DNA of 64,000 bases from the NCBI GenBank assembly GCA_946122785.1, contig CAMGYJ010000006.1:71053676-71117675 (forward strand), read 5' to 3'. The first letter of the stretch is position 1, and the number at the start of each line of letters is the position of its first letter. Source of the DNA: Linum tenue. Lineage: Eukaryota; Streptophyta; Magnoliopsida; Malpighiales; Linaceae. Positions 1 to 10,584 of this stretch are shown here, one piece after another. A program made the position numbers and the translations under genes. Under the pieces are notes generated by a model. The model was not told the origin of the DNA. It did not search any database and worked only from the letters and a program-made list of their open reading frames with translations.

Positions 1-131
1 AATTGACTGCCATATCCGATAAGGTTAGCAAAATTGGACGAAGAGTGACCAAATTTGAACTATTGAACTAATTTTAATGATCGAGAATGGAATTAAATAT
101 TTTTAGTGACCAATCTTGCAATTTACCCTTT
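1..131. repeat. MULE-like terminal repeat fragment
   Basis: The wording of this stretch (GAGTGACCAAATTTGAAC, then AGTGACCAATCTTGCAATTTACCC) resembles the right terminal repeat of the complete MULE that ends at 46335. Only one end lies in the window, so the element cannot be delimited. The call rests on similarity read by eye and is tentative. Confidence 0.35.
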
Positions 132-417
132 AATATATTCACAATTTCTATTCCATAGTAGTATTATGATTTATGTGCGTTCTTTATCATGGCGACTTGT
201 ATTCGAAATGAAAAGAACATATATTTAATAATCCACACACCTATCCAGCCAACAACCCTAAGCTACAAATCGAAAAAGACACTCATTCGACAAATTAGAG
301 ACTAAAGAGGCACGCCGCAAGAGACGATGATAGAGAAAGACCTGACTTCGTAACTCCAAATATGTGCTACAAGATCTTTACTCGAGGAATCGGAGAAAGT
401 AGCGATGGGAACTTCAT

Positions 418-454
<37 letters not shown>

Positions 455-1297
455 TCAGTCTATTTTCGAGCTCCCTTGCTCTCTAGTCCATCGCATGGAT
501 GTGGTTTTCCACCACATATGGGTTGGCCGAGGACATGCATCCTCACAAAAGACGAGTTAAGAGTCTCCGACGTTTCTGCATGGTGCTTTCCACGTGCTCT
601 ATCTCGTTTCCAACTTCAGCAATCCTTTGCAAAACAACCTTAATAGGAGGAGCCATAGTTGATAAACACAAACCGCGTTAAGAAATAATTTTTTATTTTA
701 TTGTAGAGCATGAACGCTTAGCAAGCCTTCATTTATAAAGTGGTAGAGTCGCCATGCAGTACAAATTGTATAGCTAACACAATTCTCATTCTTATTAGTT
801 CTTCTAACAACTTTTCTGCAGCGCAATTGAATCATGCCTTCTAAATGAAAACAGGCTGGCTCTAGTTACCTTGATGAGCAAACCAAATCTCCCCAAATCA
901 CACTGTTTGTATGAACAAACAAACTTTGTACGACCAGCTTACGTGAAAAAGTTACATATGTTATGCCAATAAACTTGTGAAATTCATGTACTGATTCATC
1001 ATATGAGCCACGTTAATAAAACCCAAACTTGCATGGACCATCAAAGAAAGTCCTACAAATGAAGACGACTCGGGCTTGTCAAGACTGCTTTCTTCGAGGA
1101 AAGCTTATAGAAGGGCCAAAACACAACAAGCCCATGCAAGACGTACAAGACGGATCTCATCCACTGGCATTTAGGCTAGCCCGGGATCCAGGTTACCGCT
1201 TCTTGTGACTACCTAGAGTAGATGCTACCTTTTGACCTTTTATATCGTATGGTTTTGTTGGGGACTTGTCTTTCCTTGGAGCCTTAGTCCTGTAGTC
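132..1297. other. Intergenic stretch, no gene recognised
   Basis: I see no conserved coding sequence here. The only ORF (499-681) is short and has no family features. A (GA)n microsatellite lies at about 421-451. Confidence 0.5.
421..451. repeat. (GA)n microsatellite
   Basis: This is an uninterrupted GA dinucleotide run of about 15 units. Confidence 0.9.
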
Positions 1298-1302
1298 ATG
1301 AA

Positions 1303-1478
1303 TATAAGAGTTTTAGGAATAGTAACTTGTATTATTATGAAACCACAAAGGGGTTTATATAGATTACAAGACTTGGACAATAAGTAAGAGAATCACAATA
1401 CTAGAACGACATGAAAATACTAAGAACTATACTAGAAAGACAAGGAAATATAAGAATATTCCTAATCTATCTCTAACA
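1303..1478 (-). repeat. 3' LTR of the TRIM-like element
   Basis: This 176-bp repeat matches 2558-2733 almost base for base. On the minus strand it starts TGTTAGAGATAG and ends CTCTTATA. Its outer flank is the TSD ATGAA. Confidence 0.88.
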
Positions 1479-2318
1479 CGCCCCCGCAAGATGATGGTGT
1501 GAAGAACAACATCAATCTTGACCAAAATACGTCAAACTTGAAGAACACGCCCCCGCAATGTGATGGTGTAGAGTGTGATGCAAACTCGTCGAACTCTTAT
1601 GCTTGAAGAACGAAGCCAACTAACCGTCGTCTTGGAGAGGAAGAAATCATCAAACTGGCAATTCATATGTTGCAACAAAACTCACTCGTCGTCAAAAATT
1701 GACTTGAAACGAGATGGACAATAATCAAATGGTTTTGACGAGACCAATAAATGTAAACTGGTGGAGGACACGAAGAATTCATCCTAATGACTGTGGTCGG
1801 AGAAACTTCCTTTGTTCAATACACACAAAGGAGAGATGGCTGGAGATTGACTGTGGACTCCATACCATACAAACTCTTGAGCAATCAGCTGTAAAAGTCG
1901 GAGCTTCATCTTCGAAGTAAGGCATCAGTGATCGAGCTTCATAGCACAAAAATTTAGCAGAGTCAAAGACAATGGAAATTGCTATGATCATAGTGATGAA
2001 AGACAGATTTGGGGAAACGGCAACTGGAGGCTTGAAGTGTTATGGCTGGGGTCGCGGGCAGGAAACAATTAGGAAGGGATTTGTTTTTATTTGAATTAGA
2101 CAAAAGCCCATCAAAAAAGAAAATGGGAACAATAATAATATAATAAAGCATCGAGAAGGCAACTGGGAAAAACATGAAACGGCGATTGAGCGATGCAGGG
2201 GGTGGAATCTGCTTAAAGGACAAGCGGACCAGGTGAGTTCGGACTCATGGCCGGGACAAGAAAAAAAAAAGTTTAGGGTAACTGGATCAATGTTGTTAAG
2301 TTAAAGGCTCTGATACCA

Positions 2319-2416
2319 TATCATAAACCAGTTGGTCTCAATAATTTGAGTTGTTGAGAGAAGGTTATGTTGGATCTTATACAGGCCCATGTATGGTACT
2401 TAACCACTTCTTTACA
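2319..2416 (-). repeat. Unrelated LTR-like unit inside the TRIM-like element
   Basis: On the minus strand a G-rich tract (GAGGGGGCG) is followed by a 98-bp unit starting TGTAAAGAAGTGG and ending TATGATA. A perfect Met-tRNA primer-binding site TGGTATCAGAGC then abuts it. The layout (PPT, LTR, PBS) is the same as in the outer element but the LTR sequence differs, and I find no second copy of it in the window. Confidence 0.6.
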
Positions 2417-2557
2417 CGCCCCCTCAAACGAAAGTCGACTCATGGGCTTGAAGTTTGCACAGGCCCGACATACCATGTGCTTGAAAGACAACAGTTAATA
2501 TTGGGGGTCGTGAGGACTTGAACACGTGACCTCAAGGACAAACCAGCTTTGATACCA

Positions 2558-2733
2558 TATAGGAGTTTTAAGAATAGTAACTTGTGTTATTATAAAACCA
2601 CAAAGGGGTTTGTATAGATTACAAGACTTGGACAATAAGTAAGAGAACCACAATACTAGAAGGACACGAAAATACTAAGAACTATACTAGAAGGACAAGG
2701 AAATATAAGATTATTCCTAATCTATCTCTAACA
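2558..2733 (-). repeat. 5' LTR of the TRIM-like element
   Basis: This is the partner of 1303-1478, the same 176-bp length with a handful of substitutions. It is followed on the minus strand by the primer-binding site TGGTATCAAAGC with no spacer. Confidence 0.88.
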
Positions 2734-2811
2734 ATGAAAAGTTTGTTACTAGAACTAGATTCTGCGACTAAGAGATGGACAAGTGAAGATAGTATCTTAT
2801 CTAGAGGTGAC

Positions 2812-3137
2812 GATTCCCAATTCAATCCATCAATCCAATCTAATTCATTTATTTCGATATCCAATTAATTCAATCAATTTAAATCCAATTCATTTAATCC
2901 AAATCCAATTGGATTGGTGGATTCATGGATTATTGTACAAATTATAATTTAGTACCTATAGTTTTTATAGTTTACAATTTGGTACCTAAAATGTCATTGA
3001 AAAATAAATTTTGGTACCTAATTTTTATTATTATGACATTTTAGTTCCCAAACTATTCAAAAGTTACATATTGATCCAAGGCTTGTATGTCATTTGGATT
3101 CATGGATCAATCCACCAATACATTTGATCCACTTAGA
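2812..3137. mobile_element. Degenerate hAT-type MITE
   Basis: The stretch starts TAGAGGTGACGATTC and ends near CCACTTAGA, and is filled with ATCCAATCCA-type repeats and GGTACC-containing AT-rich DNA. It closely resembles the better preserved copy at 47087-47496. No target-site duplication is readable. Confidence 0.45.
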
Positions 3138-4170
3138 AGGACATCAACTTTTGATCTCCCTGCATTCCTTTCGGTTGATGATTTGAATTGTGATATTCAA
3201 ATTTTATAAAATTTTGGGGAAAGAGAATAGTGAATTCTTCGCCGACGAAGAAGAAAAGAGAGGAGTTGAGTTCATCCGATTTATCGAGCAACCGACCAAG
3301 CTTTTTTCCTCTCTTAATTGAGCCACTCCACTTCTGTCATCGGATCAGCAGCCCATCAATCCATTTGAATCGAGAGTATGTTGATGCTTCCCCGTTCAGC
3401 ATAGTAACTCGATTGACACCAACCGCGATGGAGTAAGCGATAAAGAGTAAAACTACCTATATAAGAATTGCAATAGCATAGACAAAGCAACTAGTTAAAC
3501 CAACACAACGTAAATCTTATGCTGTTGTGTGTTGTCAAAACGTTAATATCATTACACAAAACAAAAGTGTTTGGCTATCGTTTGTTTCTCACCAATTTCG
3601 TTAATAACACGGAAAACTAATTATAGTTAAACGAAGTCGCTCACCAGCTTAATCAAAGTTCAGATGGAAAATTCAAAAGGCCCGACAAAAACGTCGTCGT
3701 AACAACGAAGGCAGCCCAGCGTCAAAAAACAATATAAAATAAAACTCCCGCCAAGCCAATAACCCACACTCATCCACGTGTCAACTCAAAGGCCCCACCG
3801 GCGGAAAATCGAACCACCGCACAAAAAAAGATACGATCCGCTTTTCCTCCTCTCTCACCGCGCTGTTTTATACCGTAATTTCTCACCGCCACCGCCCACC
3901 ACCACACTCTATAATTACGCCACCACCACTCCCTCCCGCCTTTTCAGTTTCTCATTCCACTCTTTCTCTCTCTCTCTCTCTCTGGCTTTCGTCTTGCTTT
4001 CCTCTCTCCGTTTCCTCCGCAATTCCGGTGTTCCTTCTCCGCCGGCTAGGAGCATGCCGATTAATTCCGTCGGAGAGCTCTGATTCTTTCCTTCCCCGGC
4101 TGGCTCGCTTCGATTCGTTTCGGAATCGGAAAAGTCCGATTCCAGTGAATTCGGATCTGGTGATACAGCG
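3138..4170 (+). promoter_or_regulatory. Upstream region and 5' UTR of the SEC14-like gene
   Basis: No separate gene is recognised in this kilobase. The last 200 bp are pyrimidine rich, with a (CT)n run at about 3961-3983, a common feature of plant 5' leaders. The transcription start cannot be placed from sequence alone. Confidence 0.4.
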
Positions 4171-7100
4171 ATGTCCAGTCCATTGGAGCGCATCGCCGGG
4201 CCTTGTGAGTTCATTTAGACACATAATTCTCTATGTTTTGGATTTTGAATTTAGGAGGAATTTTTTTCTTCTTCTTTCGGAATGTGAAACTTCTAGGGTT
4301 TTCTGGTAGGCTTCGATGGAACGTCGGGGAACGACGAAAGGAGAGAGTGGAGATCGGACTGGGAGAACTCGGAGGAGGAGAGGAAGACGAGGATGGGGAG
4401 TTTGAAGAAGAAGGCGATCAAGGCGTCGAGCAAATTCAGGCATTCTCTCAAGAAGAAGAAGAAGAGCAATAAGAAAGGGCGCCGCCATGGCGAAGAAGGA
4501 GGCGCTTCCTACTCCAACGCTGCGGTGATTGAGGATGTCTGGAGAGCCGACGAGCTCAAATTAGTGGAATCCTTCAGGCAGATTCTCGCCGCCGATGATT
4601 TGCTTCCTGCTAAGCTCGACGATCGCCATACGTTGCTCAGGTTGCTTGCTTTGTCTCGTTCTGTTAGTTGTCCTCCTTGCCCTACTGAAATTCCTAGATT
4701 GCATCTTCAATTGTTTGCTTCTCTTTTAGATTTCTTAAAGCAAGGAAGTTTGATGTTGAGAAAGCCAAGCAAATGTGGAGCAATATGATAGAGTGGAGGA
4801 AAGAGTTCGGCACTGACACTATTATTGAGGTAAGACATTAAAGATACTCATCTCATTTTCCATTAACTGTTCTGAATTCAAGTTGATTAGATTTCATCCA
4901 TTAGAAGGATTGCCGTGGAATTTATGACGGAGTGTTTAGCTATTTGGTTTCTTGGGTTTCATGAAACGGGGATATCCGATATCGCAGGATTTTGAGTACA
5001 ACGAATTGGACCAAGTATTGGAGTACTATCCACAGGGTTACCATGGAGTGGATAAGGATGGGAGGCCTATCTACATTGAGAGGCTCGGAAAAGTGGAACC
5101 CAGTAAACTAATGGAGGTCACCAGTCTAGAACGATATGTGAGATACCATGTGATGGAGTTTGAGAAGACTTTAAAAATCAAGTTTCCAGCCTGCTCGGTT
5201 GCTGCGAAGAGGCGCATTCAGTCGAGCACAGCTATCTTGGATGTCCAAGGGGTGGTATGTTCATAGTTTCCTAATTTTCATTCCTGGTTAAGTCATAAAT
5301 CATAAGTATGCAGTAGGTTTACATGTGAGATTTTTTCCGCCAGGGTTTAAAAAACCTAACCAAGCCTGCTCGAGAGCTCATTATGCAGCTGCAAAAGATT
5401 GATGGTGATAACTACCCTGAGGTATGAGGTTTTGCATAAAGAGAGAGAGGAAGTGTGCAAATTTGTTCCTTTTTCTTATAACTTTACCTAAAGGAGTTAA
5501 CTCTGCAGACTCTCGAGAGGATGTTTGTTATCAATGCTGGTCCTGGTTTTAAGCTACTCTGGAACACAGTCAAGTCTTTCCTTGATCCTGATACAGTGTC
5601 CAAGATTCATGTGAGTCATGTTTTAGTTTTAGATTTCAGACATGGAATGTCCACGGTTCCAGTGAACAGAATTAGAATCAGCTGATTTTCTGGCTTTTCA
5701 TTGCAGGTTCTTGGTTACAAGTACCAGAGCAAATTACTTGAAATAGTAGACCCAAGGTATAAAAACTGCTTATGATAATAATTTGCTATCTGACCACGTC
5801 TATCTCGAGCCATATCAGCGCCTGAACTACCATAATTTGCATTTGTTCAGTCAATTACCCGATTTTTTGGGCGGTACTTGTACTTGTGCTGATGAGGGAG
5901 GTTGCTTAAGATCAGGAAAGGGACCATGGAAAGACCCCGACACCCTTAAGGTTTTCATTTTTTATGACTTAACTAAAAACATGTATTTGATTTGCTTCAT
6001 CTGTGTGATTGACGTGATTCCTTGCCTTTCACCTAGATGGTTGTAAATGGGGATGCATCAAATACCAGACAAGTATTAACAATTTTGGATAGTAACGGAA
6101 AGGTGATTGCTCGAGAAAAGCAATGTTATTCATCGGTATGACTCAGACTTACCCTAGATTTATGCCATGCCTCTCTTTGATTGTCTGACGCATTTTTACT
6201 TGCTTTCTTTTCATTTCAAGGCAGATGAAGATGAAGACGAGTGATACTTCCGCTGGTGAGTCAGGGTCTGAAGTTGAAGATATCTTCTCTCCAAATAAAA
6301 CTAATAAGAAGCAGTTGCTTCCACGGTTGACACCAGTCCGTGAAGAAGTAAGTAATGCTCTGGGAGATTATAGTGGTGCAGGCTTCTCTGCTTCGAGGGC
6401 ACAAGTTCATTCACTTGATGTTCTGTGTACAGGCGAGAGATGGTGGCAAGGCGAGCACCGCTGTTGGTATCACTGAGTTCGATGAATATGTGCCCATGGT
6501 AGACAAGACTGTAGATTCAGAATGCGAGAGACAATTGTCTTCATCAGAACAAGGTAACTCCAAAGGTGATCTCACATCAGGTTGATGCTCTGTATTTCTG
6601 GCATTATATTGCAGACCCTTTTAGAAACAAGGTTGTGATTGTTTCAGCATTGTATTCCAAGCAAATTGGGTTTCAAGAGGTTGTGATGAATTATTATAAT
6701 ATTGCAGACATATCATCGGCAGCTGAAAGGAGAGAGAAAGGTCCAGGAATCTTGGATCGAATCTGGGTTGTGCTCGTCGCGTTATTCATAACTCTCCTTG
6801 CTTTCCTTCATTTCCCGACATATCCATCGAAGAAGAGTGGCGGCTTTGTGTCCGATGCTGAATCTTCAGTTCCTACCCTCGTGTCAGCAGTGGGGAGAAA
6901 GCTGGCTGAACTCGAGCAGAAGGTCGAAATACTGCAGTCGAAACCTCTTCAAATGCCGTGCGAGAAAGAGGAGCTGTTGAATGCTGCTGTCTGTCGGGTG
7001 GATGGACTTGAAGCAGAGCTGATCGCTACGAAAAAGGTGATTAGATCCTCTAAATCTTCTTCCCTTATAAAAAGCGACAGATAGAAAGGTCCAATTATGT

Positions 7101-7333
7101 TAACTTAGTGAGCTCAACCTGCTGCTCTGCCCTTCTTTGGCAGGCTTTGCATGAAGCTCTAATCAAGCAAGACGAACTTCTCGCCTACGTCGATAATCTC
7201 GAACAAGCCAAGTTCAAGGTAATGTTCCGGGATCAAACACTCTGAACAAATTCATCTAGTTAATAGACGTTTCCACTTACAGACTCGAATCGTTTTATTT
7301 TTTGTGCAACAGAGGAGGAAGTTTTGCTTTTGA
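4171..7333 (+). CDS. SEC14-like phosphatidylinositol/phosphatidylcholine transfer protein (SFH family)
   Basis: The predicted product is about 609 aa from 14 exons: 4171-4204, 4310-4640, 4730-4829, 4988-5254, 5344-5421, 5509-5610, 5707-5756, 5851-5950, 6037-6135, 6225-6347, 6433-6553, 6708-7036, 7144-7218 and 7313-7333. All have GT/AG borders and phases join. The start at 4171 is chosen because exons 1 and 2 together give the N-terminal block typical of SFH proteins ([12 protein letters not shown]), followed by [12 protein letters not shown] at about residue 40. The CRAL-TRIO N region ([13 protein letters not shown]) starts near residue 122. The SEC14 lipid-binding domain runs about 160-335 ([11 protein letters not shown], then [11 protein letters not shown]). 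One hydrophobic segment lies near 486-505 ([18 protein letters not shown]), followed by a coiled-coil-like stretch and a basic tail. Members exchange phosphoinositides and phosphatidylcholine at membranes. Exon 11/12 borders are the least certain. The gene runs tail to tail into the AAA-ATPase, with stops 270 bp apart. Confidence 0.9.
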
Positions 7334-7603
7334 AGAGGAAGAGAAATCATTGTACAGAAGGAAGAGAGCCGCAATCACACAAATTACAGTTACCACACGT
7401 ATCATATATTCACCATTATGTAAAAGAGAATCCGCTGAGTGTAATAAACTTTGTAAACAACATTGCCCTTTTAGAGCCTTCTTTTCTCACTAAAAAAATG
7501 CTCCTCCCAAGATCCTGAATGAAAGAAATCCAAAATTTGGTCTCTACTCTCTACAACCTGAACAAGAACAGAGTATTCACCACCATTCACAATCGCCGAG
7601 TCT

Positions 7604-9114
7604 CTACTCGTAACCATTATACTGGAAGGTATTCCAAGTGTTCTTCCTCTCCACAGATCGTTCTTCAGGAAAAAGCAATCCATTCTCCTCCACCGCCGCC
7701 GGCGATCTGGTCCCTTCCTTGCTCCTCAGCAGCTTCACCACGCCGTGCAGGGCGACGTCGACATTCTTGCTCTTCAGCAGCTCCCCTGCAACCTCCGCCG
7801 GAGTAGCCTCCACCTTCCCCAACAGCTCCTTGATCTCGCCGAACAGCTCGTGCTCCGTCTCCTCGAGGTAATTGTACGCCAGTGTCTTGAACGCAGTGAA
7901 CGTGCAGTACGACATGTTCACCTGAACGTCGACCCTCCCCGGCCGCAGCAACGCCGGATCCAGCTCCTCCTTGTGGTTCGTCGTGAACACGAGTATCTTC
8001 TCTTCCACGCACGACGACCACAGCCCGTCCACGAAGTTCAGCAGCCCCGCCATCGAAATCTGCAAAGCCACCAGCGCAGCAACAATGTCGCTTAGGGAAT
8101 TGCAGGCGGAAATTGGAAATTAGGTTTTTGAAAATCTCTGTTTGGTTAATTTACCTTATCGTCGTTCTTCTTTGACGCCAATGCGCGATCGAAGTCTTCC
8201 ATTACGAGAATAGATCTATTGCCGGCGCCGATGAGGAGCTTGTGGAGGTGGGAATCGCCGTAGACTTCCTTGAAATTGAGGTCGTAGACGTCGAACTTGA
8301 GGTAATTCGCCATGGCGGCGACCAAGCTCGATTTCCCCGTACCGGGAGGTCCGTACAGCAGGTAACCGCGCTTCCACGCTTTTCCGACCTTCCTGTAGAA
8401 ATCCTTCCGCTCGATGAACGCATCAAGATCGGCGATCAGCGCCTTCTTGAGCCCGGGATCCATGGCGACCGTCTCGAACGTGGCCGGATGGTGGAAGTTG
8501 ACGGCGCCCCAGTGCTCGTTATCCCCTCTGTAGTCGATGGCGTAGAGCTTCACCGTCTTCTTCACCTCCCTGATCGATTTCGCCGCCGCGAGAATGTGGG
8601 GGAGGTAGGAGCCAAGAACCAGCTCCCGGTGCTTCTTGTGGAAGGTGAGCTCGAAGAAGCGGATCTCCGACGGCTGAAGCCCGACGGTGAATCCGCTGGT
8701 GCTGTAGGCCGGGGTGAAGTTAGGGTTGGAAGAGAGGCTCCACTTCATCTTCGCTCCGCCGAAGGAATCGACGAGCTCCTGGTGCTGGTCGACGGTGACG
8801 TCGAGGTCCTCCTCCTTCTCCGGCTTCAGGACTTTCACCCTGGCGGTGGACTGCGAGAGCTTGTGGGCGAGGTAGAGGTTGGCGGCGTGGAACATCTGGT
8901 TGGCGGTGAGGCCGTCGGACTCGTCGATGACGACGGTGAGGTTGTTGGAGATGACGGTGGTGAGGCGGCGGATGCGGGAGGAGAGGTAGCCGGGGACGAG
9001 GTCGCGGAGGAGCAGGGCGGCGGCGGCGAAGGACATTGCCGTGGAGAGGAGGAGATGCTTCTCCGGCAGCGGAGGGAGGTGGAGGGACGGCAGAGGGTCA
9101 GGTAGGGACCACAT
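7604..9114 (-). CDS. BCS1-like AAA-ATPase (AATP1/ASD type)
   Basis: There are two exons, 8155-9114 and 7604-8059, with a 95-bp GT/AG intron, giving about 471 aa. The N-terminal third holds a hydrophobic stretch (about 20-40) and the AAA-associated domain of plant BCS1-like ATPases. Walker A is GPPGTGKSS at about 255-263. Walker B is ILVMEDFD at about 302-309, where the family usually has IEDID. After the intron come LLNFVDGLWSSC, sensor VFTTNHKE and the arginine-finger region LLRPGRVDV near 357-365. Length matches the family (about 450-520 aa). Such proteins are membrane-anchored mitochondrial or ER ATPases often linked to stress responses; substrate unknown. Coding GC is clearly higher than the surroundings. 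A long ORF on the opposite strand (8242-9105) is a shadow. A MITE lies only 125 bp upstream of the ATG. Confidence 0.9.
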
Positions 9115-9238
9115 TTTTCTCGCGATGTCTCTTGGTGTGAGAGAGAGAAAACGGTTACTGGGATTTCATCAGAGATTTTTTGGACTCTTCTGGAGAGACA
9201 GAGAGAAACGGTACGTGGAGCACAGTGTGGGAGAACAG

Positions 9239-9622
9239 CAAGGTTGTCAAACCGGTTTATGCCAGTGTGCCGGTTTAGCAAGTGGAATGGTTCAACCGGT
9301 GGCACATACCGGTTTGTGCCGGTTCATGCCGGTCAATATTACAAATAAAATTATAAATACTCATATTTAAACATGACATTTAACGTCAATACCTAAACAT
9401 TTATACTTGAATCCAACAAATAACATCAATATTTAACTTTTATACTCATAAAATAAATAATAAAATAATTTTTATCAATTAAATTCTCTAAAATAAGATC
9501 ATTTTATTTAGAGATTCGTATATCGATCATGCCGGTCATACCGGTGGTGTCACGCCGGTTTTATGACCGGTACCGGTTGAACCCGGTATAACCGGTGGCA
9601 CGCCGGCCGGCGTGACAACTAT
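9239..9622. mobile_element. Mutator-type MITE with ACCGG-rich arms
   Basis: This 384-bp element is flanked by a perfect 9-bp duplication GGAGAACAG (9230-9238 and 9623-9631). The inverted ends are CAAGGTTGTCAAACCGG and, from the other side, ATAGTTGTCACGCCGG. CCGGT/ACCGG motifs fill both arms and the middle is AT rich with no ORF. The 9-bp duplication fits Mutator-like transposition. It sits in the 5' leader or proximal promoter of the AAA-ATPase gene. Confidence 0.8.
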
Positions 9623-9631
9623 GGAGAACAG

Positions 9632-10584
9632 AGGACGGATCAAGCTCTACAATTTCCCGCTTCAGGATTACAAGGAAACGTCTTTTTTTTTTTGGCTCAA
9701 TTTTTTTCGAAATTAACCAGCGGGCTGGGCCTATCTAAAAATGTATTGGGCTTCAACCTCGCGAGCTGCCTAGAGTCCGTGGACGGAATGGACGCAGAAA
9801 CAGTTACGGTCGTCATCAAGCCTAACTCATTAGAAGCTTTTGATCAGAGTTCTGCTGGAGCTCGGCTCAACAAAACCGAAAACTTCCTCCATTTTTGGCA
9901 GAACATTGAACCATATATCCGATTACAAACACGACTGATTACTTAGTAGGTCTTCAAAATAACAACTTTGCCTCTCATGTCAACTTACAATCATGGAAAT
10001 CAACTGACAGCGGAACCCAAAAACTCACATATGCAAAGGTGTTTTTGGAGACCACTGAAAATACAAGATAAGCAAAAAAATATCTTCAAGGCAACGGCCC
10101 ATATGCCACTAATATGCTGATTCCATAACAAAACAACTACTTAATATACTGATTCATTAAGTGGCAAACTGCAGAGAGTCTAAGCCCCACCATTAATAGG
10201 CTTACGCTGGCCACAAATCAATTGTACAGCCCACTAATATGTAAAAAGATGGAGGAATACAGTTACTGGGAGAACAGAGGTAAGACAGGAATTTGCTACT
10301 ACACTCTTCTTAGTACTACAACCCCCAAACAATTTACACTCGAGAAAATAGGCAAAAGAGAAAGAAAGAAGGGCTCAAGAATTCGATCCAAGGTAAAAAA
10401 AAAAGGAACACCAAGAGAGACTAACCAAAACATCACTAGGACAAGTCAACTTCAATAACATCCTCTTTCTTGATCAGAGCCTACAAAGAGAAGAAGTAAA
10501 GTTAAACCAAATAATCTATAGGAATAAAGTGGATATGGAAAACACAGTAACAAGTTACCTTAACATTCTTTTTCGAAACATAAT
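9632..10584. other. Intergenic stretch, no gene recognised
   Basis: No conserved coding sequence is visible. The proximal part is probably the promoter of the AAA-ATPase, and two short AT-rich ORFs show no family features. Confidence 0.5.

Larger units (their letters stand above)
1303..2733 (-). mobile_element. Small nonautonomous LTR element (TRIM-like), complete
   Basis: The element is 1431 bp and read on the minus strand. It has two 176-bp LTRs (1303-1478 and 2558-2733) and a 5-bp target-site duplication ATGAA on both sides (1298-1302 and 2734-2738). Inside the 5' LTR, directly abutting it, is a Met-tRNA type primer-binding site (TGGTATCAAAGC, complement of 2546-2557). A G-rich polypurine tract (TTGCGGGGGCG, complement of about 1479-1489) abuts the 3' LTR. 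The internal part has no gag or pol coding sequence, so it must have moved using proteins made elsewhere. A third, different LTR-like unit lies inside at 2319-2416. LTRs start TG but end TA rather than CA. Confidence 0.85.

Noticed and set aside
4316..4402. ATG at 4316 as start of the SEC14-like gene
   Set aside because: It is out of frame and stops after 28 codons. The frame through 4310-4640 joins to ATG 4171 across a GT/AG intron and restores the conserved family N-terminus.
6615..6631. 17-nt exon-like block in the SEC14-like gene
   Set aside because: It has AG and GT borders, but its inclusion would shift the frame of the next conserved exon.
8242..9105. 287-codon ORF on the plus strand
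   Set aside because: It lies antisense to the well-supported AAA-ATPase exon and arises from its GC-rich codon use.
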